DNA from: DYEP01 sp040755615
Lineage (GTDB): Bacteria; Bacillota; Sulfobacillia; DUSP01; DYEP01
Length of the DNA: 15,976 nucleotides
Direction: 5' to 3'
NCBI GenBank assembly: GCA_040755615.1
Contig: JBFMAL010000048.1
Location: 1 to 15,976 of the forward strand
A program made the position numbers and the translations under genes. Of this stretch, positions 7,360-14,085 are shown piece after piece. Within the stretch, counting starts at the first letter, position 1, and every line of letters begins with the position of its first letter. Below the pieces are notes generated by a model, which was given only the letters and a program-made list of their open reading frames with translations, had not been told where the DNA came from and searched no databases.

Positions 7360-7398
7360 CTTGTTTTGAAACAGAATGTTCCACGGCGTTTCAACAAG
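7360..7398. promoter_or_regulatory. Probable upstream activator site (inverted repeat)
   Basis: CTTGTTTTGAAAC (7360-7372) and GTTTCAACAAG (7388-7398) form an inverted repeat whose core arms TTGAAAC and GTTTCAA are perfect. A partial inner half-site, TGTTCCA, lies between. The centre is about 80 bases upstream of the predicted sigma-54 transcript start, a normal place for an enhancer-binding activator. Arms of the TGAAAC/GTTTCA type are common for this activator class. Binding by the adjacent regulator is inferred. Confidence 0.6.
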
Positions 7399-7402
7399 TT
7401 GT

Positions 7403-9283
7403 TCAGACGCCCGTCATCCTTCCCAGGCCCGCTTCCCTCATCTTCCGCCACAGCGTGGTCCTGCTGATGCCGAGCACCTCCGCTGCCCTGCTCCTGTTCC
7501 ACCCGACCCGGTTCAGCACAGCGACCAGGGACTGGTCGGCGTCGCCCGGGGAGGCGCTGGCCGGTCTCCCCTGCTCAAGTAACCTCACTACCGCCTCGTC
7601 TAAGTCCAGGTCGTTTTCCATGACGAGGCAGATCCTGCGAACCAAGTTGTACAGCTCCCGTATGTTGCCCGGCCATGCGTAGTCTTTAAGACTGGAGAAG
7701 ACCCGGTCCCATTCGGCGCGTCTCTTTTGGAACAGGTACGATTTCCCCTCGGCCTTCAGGATGGATTCCACCAGCACGGGAATGTCACAGCGCCTTTCTC
7801 GCAAAGGAGGTAGGTCCAGGTTGAACACGTTGAGCCGGAAATACAGGTCTTCTCTGAAGGCCCCGCGCTCCACCCGGTCGATAAGAGGGGTGTTGGTGGC
7901 GGCGATGAACCTGATGTCAACAGGGATCACCCTGTCGCTCCCGATGCGCATGATCTCACGCTCCTGCAACACCCGAAGGAGCCTGGACTGCAGTTCAAGC
8001 GGCATCGAGCCGATCTCGTCCAGGAACACCGTGCCACGGTGGGCAAGCTCTAAAAGGCCCGTTTTGCCACCCTTCTTCGCGCCTGTAAACGCCCCCTCCT
8101 CGTATCCGAAGAGTTCGCTCTCAAGAAGGTTGGCGGGTATGGCGCCACAGTTCACTGCCACAAAGGGCGCGTTCCGCCTTCTGCTCTCGTTGTGGATGCT
8201 CTGGGCAAACATCTCCTTCCCGGTCCCCGTTTCCCCTGTGATCAGCACCGTGCACTCTTCCTGAGCATAGAGCCTTGCGATCCTCTTTGCCTTCAGGATG
8301 GTCTCTGACTCTCCCGCGATATTATCGAAGGTGGTCTTGGCGACAAGCCCCTTGCTGTGAAGCTTCTGCCTTATATGCTGCTCCGCTCGTTGTATCTCCT
8401 CCACCGGCTGGAACGTGGCCACCGCACCGACAGGCCTGCCGTCCACGATAATGGGTACCCGGTTGGTTAATATGAGCCTGTCCTTGATCCGCTGAAACCG
8501 GTTCAGCTCTGCGACCCCAGTCTTCAGCACCCGGTCAAGCCTTGTGTTACTTATAGCCTGCCTCACGTGGCAGCCGATGACAGACTCTGCCGGGATGCCC
8601 GTGATGTTCTCGGCAGTCGGATTGAAGATACGCACCGTGGCGGTTTCATCAATGGCCACAATACCGCTGTAAGTAAAATCCAGTATGGTCCGGAGCTGCT
8701 GTGTCTCCATTTTCTGCCGCATCTTGGTTTCCACAAGGTCGACCGCGTGGGACATCGCTCTCCGGATAGCGTTGTGTGAGTAGATGAATACTGAAGCAAG
8801 ACCGAGCTCCTCTGCCAGATCACATACCATACTCGCGCCGATGACCCCATCATAGCCGTCGGATTTAAGCAAGGTCATCTTCTCCTTGAGATCCTCGGAG
8901 TCGTTGTACTCAATGTGTGTTACAGTACGATTGAGCAAAGAGAGGTATCTGGTGAGTTGGGGCATGCTCGATCTGTAGGTGACCAGTCCAACCCGGGATA
9001 GGGAGGAGACCGCCTGGCACACGGCCTCCATCAGGTCAAACCCGGATATCTCGATGGTAACCAGGGGCACGCCGCGGAGGTTTTCTTTAATGCACTGGGC
9101 ATTGCTCCCCCCGCTCACCACCACATCGACCAAACCCTGCTCCACAAGACGCCTCGTTGCAGACAGGGTCTGGTCAAAAGCGCCCTCATGCACGATAACG
9201 CGGTTTATAATCTCCTCATCCAGAACGGCTCTCGCGAGCCTCGTCAGCCTGGGGTAGCTCATGAAAGCGATTCTTTCGTACAC
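7403..9283 (-). CDS. PrpR-like sigma-54-dependent transcriptional activator
   Basis: The protein is about 626 residues from GTG 9283, which has GGAGGT 7 bases upstream; ATG 9310 is an alternative adding 9 residues. Order of domains: a PrpR-type N-terminal sensor (about 1-185, beginning ERIAFMSYPRLTRLARAV), a PAS domain (about 195-290, FNPTAENITGIP), the AAA+ core with Walker A GETGTGKE (350-357), the sigma-54 contact loop GAFTGA (397-402) and Walker B TVFLDEIG (418-425), then a Fis-type helix-turn-helix (about 595-620, NRSRAAEVLGISRTTLWRKM). PrpR proteins sense 2-methylcitrate and activate propionate catabolism. No methylcitrate genes are present here, so the sensor probably binds another branched acid. 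It most likely drives the downstream operon through the -24/-12 promoter and inverted repeat next to its own stop codon. Confidence 0.93.
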   Translation of the reverse strand: MYERIAFMSYPRLTRLARAVLDEEIINRVIVHEGAFDQTLSATRRLVEQGLVDVVVSGGSNAQCIKENLRGVPLVTIEISGFDLMEAVCQAVSSLSRVGLVTYRSSMPQLTRYLSLLNRTVTHIEYNDSEDLKEKMTLLKSDGYDGVIGASMVCDLAEELGLASVFIYSHNAIRRAMSHAVDLVETKMRQKMETQQLRTILDFTYSGIVAIDETATVRIFNPTAENITGIPAESVIGCHVRQAISNTRLDRVLKTGVAELNRFQRIKDRLILTNRVPIIVDGRPVGAVATFQPVEEIQRAEQHIRQKLHSKGLVAKTTFDNIAGESETILKAKRIARLYAQEECTVLITGETGTGKEMFAQSIHNESRRRNAPFVAVNCGAIPANLLESELFGYEEGAFTGAKKGGKTGLLELAHRGTVFLDEIGSMPLELQSRLLRVLQEREIMRIGSDRVIPVDIRFIAATNTPLIDRVERGAFREDLYFRLNVFNLDLPPLRERRCDIPVLVESILKAEGKSYLFQKRRAEWDRVFSSLKDYAWPGNIRELYNLVRRICLVMENDLDLDEAVVRLLEQGRPASASPGDADQSLVAVLNRVGWNRSRAAEVLGISRTTLWRKMREAGLGRMTGV

Positions 9284-9594
9284 CCCCGCACCTCCAGCCT
9301 GAGTTTTCATTTACATTCGCCCTTCGGAATCCATCTCCTGCATGCACCGGGAAGCGTTCGGATCGGAGAAAAGTGACGCGCGTACACTCGGAAAGCAACT
9401 GGAGTAACCCTTCTCCCTGGGGAAAACTGCTTTTCGGAGTGTTGGCCCAAACCAGGGCGGCCGTCTTAAACGAGTAGTGCACGGAGACAAGATGGGCCAG
9501 AACCCGGTGGAAGTACTGGCAACTGAACTAACAAGGAGCAGGCGTGCAGGAGAGCCAGGACGCTTCAGGAGGCCCGAATACGCATTTTGGGCTT
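9284..9594. other. Intergenic region upstream of the sigma-54 activator
   Basis: These 311 bases hold no coding sequence I can support. I looked for a -24/-12 promoter, for TGAAAC/GTTTCA activator sites and for a clear terminator of the DUF401 gene and found none. Only a weak GCCC...GGGC stem without a T-tract follows the transporter stop. The activator promoter must lie here or further upstream, but no convincing -35/-10 pair stands out. Confidence 0.5.
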
Positions 9595-10812
9595 TCAAAG
9601 CAGCAGGAGATTCCAGACAATGATGGCGCACAGCGACCCCAGCACGGGGAGGCTGAGCAGCCTGTATACCTTCCCGAGGTCCGCGCAGAAGTATTCGACA
9701 GTGTATACCAGGCACAGATGCACGGGTGAAAGCAATACTCCCGCAAACCCGCTGGCATAAGCGATGGCCCCCAGTTTAACCGCTTCGGGGCCCGCGCCCA
9801 CCAGGTTCATTATAAGGGGATAGGACAGGCCCACCGACGCTGGCGAAAACCCCGTGAGAAGCCCTATCATGAAGGGTAGAGTCAGCGCGATGAGCACGGG
9901 GTTCAGCCGGTTGTTCTGAAAATAGAGTGCGAGGTTCTCGAAGGCCCCGCTGACCGAGATCATTTCCTTGAACACCATAATGGCGACTATGAGGACAATG
10001 ATGTTCCACGAGAAGGCCTCACGGGCTAAAACCAAAACTTTAGTGCCACTGTACCTGTTGATCACCAGCAGTACTAAAACCACGATACCCAAAGATATGG
10101 CCAGGTGAATACCCGCTACCAGAGTGAGGGCAACTACAGCCATGATGGGCCACACGTTCCAGAGCAAGCTGAGAAGCGCCCTCTTTCGTTGCTCTCCCGT
10201 CATACGATCGTTGGCAAGCGGTCTCGGCAGAGTAGAAAGAGCAACTAGCACTCCTGTGAGAATCCCAACCAGCGTACCCGGGAACAGAGACCTGATAAGC
10301 AGCGTTATAGGAACTTCAAGCAGCACAGAACCTAAAATGAGAGCGGGGTACAGCGGGAAGACGTACTCGCATATATGTCGGTACCAGTAGTTGATGAAGC
10401 TTTTCTTTTCGGGGCTGACGTCATATCCTGAGGCGACAGTCTCGACCAGGGGAGCCGACAGAGCCGCGCCCCCGGCAGAGGGCAAGAGCCCTATCAGGGC
10501 AGGCATGATGGCGAGCACCGGGCGATAGTCTGGCAGCAGTTCCTTCATCGTGTCTACAGTCAGCTGCAGCATCCCCCTGTCAGTCATTACCTTTTCAAGA
10601 AGCATAATCAGGTATAGCGCAGCCACCAGCAAAAGTGTCTGAGAAGACGTAGCGGCGGCTAACGCTGTGCCGATCGCCTGCCCTCCACCGATCCTGTATT
10701 CCGCCACCAGCAAGACGGACGCAGCAAGTATGGCCGGCCCCAGGCTTATCTTAAGTCTCATGAGCAAGATAATGGCTGCGAACAATGCTGCGATTTTGAG
10801 CAGGTCAATCAC
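9595..10812 (-). CDS. DUF401-family membrane transporter
   Basis: The 405-residue protein has about 10-11 hydrophobic segments. Family hallmarks are ALIGLLPSAGGAALSAPLVE (110-129) and SPEKKSFINYWYRHICEYVFPLYPALIL (136-163), which I recognise as the conserved core of the DUF401 family, distantly like gluconate/citrate-type permeases. Substrates in this family are not well defined; organic acids are likely. The start is GTG 10812, supported by AGGAGG 8 bases upstream; a nearby ATG (10817) is out of frame and stops at once. It sits between the isocitrate dehydrogenase gene (217 bases upstream) and the activator gene (about 310 bases downstream), so it may form its own transcription unit. A role in uptake of a tricarboxylate or branched dicarboxylate is only inferred from its neighbours. 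Confidence 0.82.
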   Translation of the reverse strand: MIDLLKIAALFAAIILLMRLKISLGPAILAASVLLVAEYRIGGGQAIGTALAAATSSQTLLLVAALYLIMLLEKVMTDRGMLQLTVDTMKELLPDYRPVLAIMPALIGLLPSAGGAALSAPLVETVASGYDVSPEKKSFINYWYRHICEYVFPLYPALILGSVLLEVPITLLIRSLFPGTLVGILTGVLVALSTLPRPLANDRMTGEQRKRALLSLLWNVWPIMAVVALTLVAGIHLAISLGIVVLVLLVINRYSGTKVLVLAREAFSWNIIVLIVAIMVFKEMISVSGAFENLALYFQNNRLNPVLIALTLPFMIGLLTGFSPASVGLSYPLIMNLVGAGPEAVKLGAIAYASGFAGVLLSPVHLCLVYTVEYFCADLGKVYRLLSLPVLGSLCAIIVWNLLLL

Positions 10813-11029
10813 TTCATGCTCCTCCTGTGTTAGGGAAAACTACTCTGGGGCTGTCCGTCAACGGCGTGACCGAATGAAACAGGGATTTGAAAGTGCAACC
10901 CACTGAAAGGCGCCCCGTGTACATTGCATGTGACAGACGTCTCTTGACCCTACCGGCTACTTCAGGATTCCATACCGCCAGGTGCTATTCCTCCAAACGT
11001 TAAAGACACACGCAATTCCTTCCCTGTCA
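10813..11029. other. Intergenic region between DUF401 transporter and isocitrate dehydrogenase
   Basis: These 217 bases carry no gene I can support. No intrinsic terminator follows the dehydrogenase stop, and no sigma-54 promoter is visible. A single TGAAACA half-site occurs at 10875-10881, and ACATTGCATGT forms a short palindrome near 10921-10931. The only clear signal is the ribosome-binding site AGGAGG of the transporter gene. Confidence 0.5.
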
Positions 11030-12196
11030 TCAGCGGTCCTGTTTCGCCTCGGTAGCGAGACCACAGCTCCCTGCAATCTGTTCCATCTCCGTAATCACAT
11101 GTTCACCGAACTCCCTCGTACCCACTTCGGTGAACTGCGGGTCCTGCCTTGCCATATCATATGTGCCGATCTTTCTTCTGACAACGCCTCTTATACCCTG
11201 CCTCACCAGCTGGGCAGCGCCGGGCCAACCGATGTATTCAAGCAGCATGGCACCAGACAAGATTAAAGCCGTAGGATTGGCTTTGTTCTTGCCTGCATAC
11301 TTCGGAGCGCTTCCATGTGCCGCCTCAAACAACGCGGCATCATCTCCAATGTTAGCTCCCGGGCAGACTCCTAGCCCCCCGATCATCCCGGCCAGGGCGT
11401 CAGACAGGTAGTCCCCGTTCAGGTTGGGAGTGACAAGCACGCTGTACTCTCTCGGGCGTGTAAGGATCTGCTGGAACATGTTGTCAGCCAGGCAGTCGTC
11501 CACTGTGATAGACGCTGCCATGTCCAGAGAGCCTGCCAGCTCCTGGCCCCACTTAGCAAAAGCGCCTTCAGTGAACTTCATGATGTTGCCTTTATGGACT
11601 ATGGTCACCTTTTTCCTCCCGTGTCGAACGGCGTATTCAATGGCCTTACCGATGATTCTCCGTGACCCGCTGCGGGATATGTACTTGATTCCCACGCCTG
11701 CGTCTTCTGGGATGTTACGGCCGCAAGTTCTCTTAACCCAGTCCCTGAGCTCCTTCAGTTCTTCTGAATCGTACTGCCACTCGATGCCTGTATAAATATC
11801 CTCCAGGTTTTCGCGGAAAAGGACTATATCTACGTGCTCCGGGTGACGAAGCGGGGACGGTACCCCAGGGATCCATGTAAACTGACGTACACAGGCATAC
11901 AGCTTGAGTTCTTGCCGTAGTGTGACGTTCAGGCTGCGGTATCCGCCGCCTATTGGGGTTGTTAAGGGACCCTTGATGGTTGCTCCAATTCTTCTTATCT
12001 CTTCAAGGCTTACATGGGGAAGGTACTCCCCGGTGTCCGCATAGGCCTTCCCCCCCACAAGAATCTCTTTCCACTTGACTTGTGCATCCGGCACAGACAG
12101 CTTCACTGCGCATGTTAAGACATCTTGAGTTACAGGCCAGATATCCGAGCCTATACCGTCACCTCGTATGTATCCGATCTCTCGCTCCAATGACAT
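11030..12196 (-). CDS. icd: Isocitrate dehydrogenase, NADP type
   Basis: The 388-residue protein follows the bacterial homodimeric isocitrate dehydrogenase throughout. Substrate residues known from the E. coli enzyme are all present at a constant offset of 25: Ser88, Asn90, Arg94 (RSLNVTLRQEL), Arg104, Arg128 (FREN) and Tyr135 (DIYTGIEW). HKGNIMKFTEGAF and NLNGDYLSDALAG supply the lysine and metal ligands. HGSAPKYAG and TYDMAR keep the Lys-Tyr and Tyr/Arg positions used to grip NADP. It converts isocitrate to 2-oxoglutarate and CO2 with NADPH formation. It is shorter than E. coli Icd because an internal loop before CLADNMFQQI is reduced. ATG 12196 fits GAGGAG with 8 bases spacing better than ATG 12202. 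It lies 23 bases after the GntR gene, so both are probably one transcript. Confidence 0.9.
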   Translation of the reverse strand: MSLEREIGYIRGDGIGSDIWPVTQDVLTCAVKLSVPDAQVKWKEILVGGKAYADTGEYLPHVSLEEIRRIGATIKGPLTTPIGGGYRSLNVTLRQELKLYACVRQFTWIPGVPSPLRHPEHVDIVLFRENLEDIYTGIEWQYDSEELKELRDWVKRTCGRNIPEDAGVGIKYISRSGSRRIIGKAIEYAVRHGRKKVTIVHKGNIMKFTEGAFAKWGQELAGSLDMAASITVDDCLADNMFQQILTRPREYSVLVTPNLNGDYLSDALAGMIGGLGVCPGANIGDDAALFEAAHGSAPKYAGKNKANPTALILSGAMLLEYIGWPGAAQLVRQGIRGVVRRKIGTYDMARQDPQFTEVGTREFGEHVITEMEQIAGSCGLATEAKQDR

Positions 12197-12219
12197 GTGC
12201 ATTTCTCCTCTTCAGTTAG

Positions 12220-12888
12220 TTACAAAAGCCCTACAGCTTTCCGGAAGGCAGTGTGGGAGTTTGATATGTGTTCCTTGACCAGGCGCTCTGCAAGGTCGGC
12301 ATCACGGTCGCGTAGTGCGGAGAGAATCATCATGTGCTCTAAAAACGCCTCCTCGCGACGGCCCTCGCGAAGAAAAGAAATAAGATGGAAGCTCTCGATA
12401 TACTCGCGTAAAGGGTTAACCAGGCGTTCCAGCCAGATACTGCATGATGCCTTTATCAAGGCTGTATGAAAGTTGTTGTTACCTTCGACCCCCCGGGCCG
12501 CATCCGCCTGTCCCTGCCGGAGGAGCTTCTCCAGCTCATCCAGCTCTTCTGGGCTCGCCTTCTGGGCTGCCAGCCGAGCCGCGAATCCTTCCAGCACGGC
12601 TCGAATCCCGTAGATTTCGCTAATATCGGTGTAACTGATTCCAGTAACCACCACACCTTTATTAGCATTGTGTTTTACCAAGCCCTCTGCCTCTAATTGA
12701 CGAAATGCTTCTCGTACGGGCGTTCGACTGATACCCAGGTCTTGTGCCAAATCGCGTTCCACCAGACGGCAGCCGCGGCCCACGTAGTTTCTCAGGATTG
12801 CTTTTCTCAAGAAGGTATACACAACATCTCGGGAGGAGACTTGCTGAGCTTTGATCTCTTCATAGAGAGACATTAGTTGACTGTCCAA
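12220..12888 (-). CDS. GntR-family regulator, FadR/FCD subfamily
   Basis: The protein is about 222 residues from TTG 12888, which has GAGGTGG 8 bases upstream. ATG 12939 would add 17 residues, but it overlaps a perfect palindrome that looks like an operator and lacks a ribosome-binding site. The N-terminal winged helix-turn-helix includes LVERDLAQDLGISRTPVREAFRQLEAEGLV, and the C-terminal FCD ligand domain includes NNFHTALIKAS and LEHMMILSALRDRD. FCD domains bind small organic acids, often through a metal held by Asp and His residues. Here the usual Asp in D-x-x-FH is Asn while the histidines remain. It is followed directly by the isocitrate dehydrogenase gene and probably controls that gene and itself, with a carboxylate as ligand. 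Confidence 0.88.
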   Translation of the reverse strand: MDSQLMSLYEEIKAQQVSSRDVVYTFLRKAILRNYVGRGCRLVERDLAQDLGISRTPVREAFRQLEAEGLVKHNANKGVVVTGISYTDISEIYGIRAVLEGFAARLAAQKASPEELDELEKLLRQGQADAARGVEGNNNFHTALIKASCSIWLERLVNPLREYIESFHLISFLREGRREEAFLEHMMILSALRDRDADLAERLVKEHISNSHTAFRKAVGLL

Positions 12889-12919
12889 GTCCAAAACCAC
12901 CTCAGAGATTTCTGAATGG

Positions 12920-12935
12920 CATACCATTTGGTATG
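12920..12935. promoter_or_regulatory. Palindromic operator, probable GntR autoregulation site
   Basis: CATACCATTTGGTATG is a perfect inverted repeat of 7-base arms with a 2-base centre, flanked on both sides by ATGGCAT-like copies. It lies about 32 bases upstream of the chosen GntR start codon, where it could block promoter access or early transcription. TGGT/ACCA arms are common for GntR-type regulators. A further TGGTA half-site lies at 12946-12950 on the minus strand. Confidence 0.6.
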
Positions 12936-12939
12936 GCAT

Positions 12940-13139
12940 CTAGTCTACCATATTCTCCGACAGACCCCGGAATCCTCCTCGTTATATTGTGAGATTTCCT
13001 CACCAGACGCAGAAATGTACTCTTCAGTCTCTCGTGCCGTGGATTCTGCACTTATTCTGTTCTTCTATCGAACTCATTCTATCGGGAATCTCCCGTTACA
13101 TTGCCTCTGCCGTCACAACGAATCTGTTGTGTTGAACAA
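12940..13139. other. Non-coding region upstream of the GntR gene
   Basis: No supported gene. A plus-strand open frame through here lacks a ribosome-binding site and any recognisable protein. Small inverted repeats are present: GTGAG/CTCAC at 12989-13003, CGGGA/TCCCG at 13082-13094 and CACAAC/GTTGTG at 13114-13131. TATAAC at about 12985 on the minus strand could be a -10 element, but no good -35 faces it. The GntR promoter is expected here. Confidence 0.45.
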
Positions 13140-13326
13140 ATCGGGAGGGTAGCAAAAGACGATCAGTTTAGCGGCATCCCTCTCAGAGAACCGTACGTAC
13201 GGGCCTCGTATACGGCTCCCGTTAAGCCTCAATCGTGAGTTCCATAAGACCCTATCTCGGGTTTTCTCAACCTCTCGCATCGGCGACATGCTAGGCGAAC
13301 AAAACAAGCGTCCATGCAGGGTGCAC
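13140..13326 (-). mobile_element. Group II intron remnant
   Basis: A recognisable domain V (separate entry) is followed on the minus strand by a domain VI-like segment starting TCTGAGAGGG and ending CCCTCCCGAT, near the usual intron 3' end. About 105 bases upstream of domain V, GTGCACCC at 13326 resembles the GTGCGCCC start of several bacterial group II introns. If that is the 5' end, this is a 187-base internally deleted intron. If not, it is only the 3' end of a truncated copy. No reverse-transcriptase coding sequence remains. Confidence 0.5.
13188..13218 (-). ncRNA. Group II intron domain V
   Basis: On the minus strand GAGCCGTA pairs with TACGGTTC at the other end over 8 bases, including the typical G-U pair and the AGC catalytic triad position. 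An upper stem TACG/CGTA with a 5-base loop and a two-base CG bulge complete the hairpin. The sequence is 31 bases long rather than the common 34. The fold and the GAGCCGTA...TACGGTTC signature are diagnostic of domain V. Confidence 0.68.
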
Positions 13327-13529
13327 TATCAATAGGTATCGGCCAAGACCACCAAAGTCGGGAGGACACAATTCGAACTGCCTTCACCCCCCGCTCTTAA
13401 ACATTAAATAGATTCTGCTGAAAAAGTCAGGCATAAGGATCCTTAAAAGCGCAGGTAAATCAGGGGATTCCGGTCTCCGTGGCGAATTGTTTATGTGAGA
13501 ATAAAACAAAATGCCAGGAGGGAATCCCT

Positions 13530-13881
13530 ATGATGGTTATGGTTCAACATGAAGACGTTCCTGCGGAGGTGAAGAAAATACTGTGCCTCCGCCAGGAAGA
13601 GAGCCAACAGATATCTTATTAGAGCAGTTGTCCGCCCGAGGCACTTGAACTCCCGGAGGATTTGGCCAAACTGGACGCCTGGTTGGACGATGAACGCTTC
13701 TTTGAACCATTTCGAGACTAGTACCACCAGCGGTTGGGGAGGCCTTCCGTACCGGCGGAAACCTACTTGCGCATAACGGCACTCAAGCACCAGTCTGTAT
13801 CGGGGACTGGCCGGTTGTCGTTGTTGGATAGGCGGGGCCATTTGGGGATACAACCTGAACCGAGTGGCCAAATTGATCTAA
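13530..13881 (+). pseudogene. Transposase pseudogene of the deleted insertion sequence
   Basis: ATG 13530 has AGGAGG 8 bases upstream. The frame then carries an in-frame TAG at 13620 and a second TAG at 13719. Between and after these stops are recognisable transposase segments: LAKLDAWLDDERFFEPFRD and YHQRLGRPSVPAETYLRITALKH, typical of the N-terminal part of a DDE transposase of the ISNCY or IS1182-like type. The C-terminal end, IWGYNLNRVAKLI then stop at 13879-13881, appears in a different frame only about 20 codons later. Several hundred central residues, including the catalytic acids, are therefore deleted. The IS family assignment is uncertain. Confidence 0.75.
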
Positions 13882-13932
13882 AGCCAGGTAGCAACGTCAA
13901 ACCATGATCAAATTGTCAAGGGTCAATTGCCG

Positions 13933-13958
13933 AGGAGTAGTCGGCAGACTCCTTTTTT
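13933..13958 (+). terminator. Intrinsic terminator at the IS right end
   Basis: AGGAGT (13933-13938) pairs with ACTCCT (13948-13953), loop of 9 bases, followed by TTTTT. It lies about 50 bases after the transposase stop and runs into the right inverted repeat. Confidence 0.6.
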
Positions 13959-13970
13959 CAGCAGAATCTA

Positions 13971-14082
13971 GGTAATCCAGCCGGGCCAGGAGTTCGTTGT
14001 GGGAAGCCGAGGGGAACAACTCATTTGCCTTGATTTCCTTGGGGAAGGGTTTTGCTGAAAGTGAGTAGAACGCGGTGAACAT
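13971..14082 (-). pseudogene. TniB/ExeA-like transposition ATPase, N-terminal fragment
   Basis: ATG 14082 has AAGGAGG upstream and begins MFTAFYSLSAKPFPKEI, continuing with ELFPSASHNELLARLDY. This is the usual N-terminus of ExeA/TniB-type AAA ATPases that accompany Mu-like DDE transposases. After 37 residues the reading frame enters the inverted repeat of the 562-bp IS, so the nucleotide-binding part is lost. The frame runs on for 23 codons in IS sequence before a stop at 13897. The remainder of the gene is not found on the other side of the IS within the window. It lies 3 bases after the stop codon of the transposase fragment, as in intact two-gene modules. Confidence 0.72.
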
Positions 14083-14085
14083 GGG

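Larger units (their letters stand above)
13409..13970 (+). mobile_element. Internally deleted insertion sequence (562 bp) with terminal inverted repeats
   Basis: TAGATTCTGCTGAAAAA at 13409-13425 is repeated exactly in inverted form at 13954-13970, giving 17-base terminal repeats. Between them lies a broken transposase on the plus strand and a terminator close to the right end. The ends may start at GATTCTGCTG, with the outer TA belonging to the target; this cannot be settled here. At 562 bases it is much shorter than a transposase-coding element and can only move if an intact copy supplies enzyme. Its right end interrupts the ATPase gene of another transposon. The left flank does not continue that gene, so there was further rearrangement. 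Confidence 0.8.

Noticed and set aside
7271..7384. N-terminal extension of the LeuC-like protein to 7384
   Set aside because: It would translate through the promoter and terminator, and the ATG at 7270 has a good ribosome-binding site and the family's usual N-terminus.
10875..10881. TGAAACA half-site upstream of the DUF401 gene as a second activator site
   Set aside because: Only one half is present and no sigma-54 promoter follows it.
12989..13003. CRP-like TGTGA...TCAC arrangement upstream of the GntR gene
   Set aside because: The arms are separated by 7 rather than 6 bases and one arm is imperfect, and a CRP-type site is not otherwise suggested.
13114..13131. CACAAC/GTTGTG hairpin as a terminator
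   Set aside because: No T-tract on either strand and no gene ending next to it.
12916..13152. Plus-strand open frame of 78 codons upstream of the GntR gene
   Set aside because: No ribosome-binding site, no family resemblance, and it crosses the operator palindrome and the intron remnant.
13491..13871. Minus-strand open frame of 126 codons within the 562-bp IS
   Set aside because: Antisense to the recognisable broken transposase.
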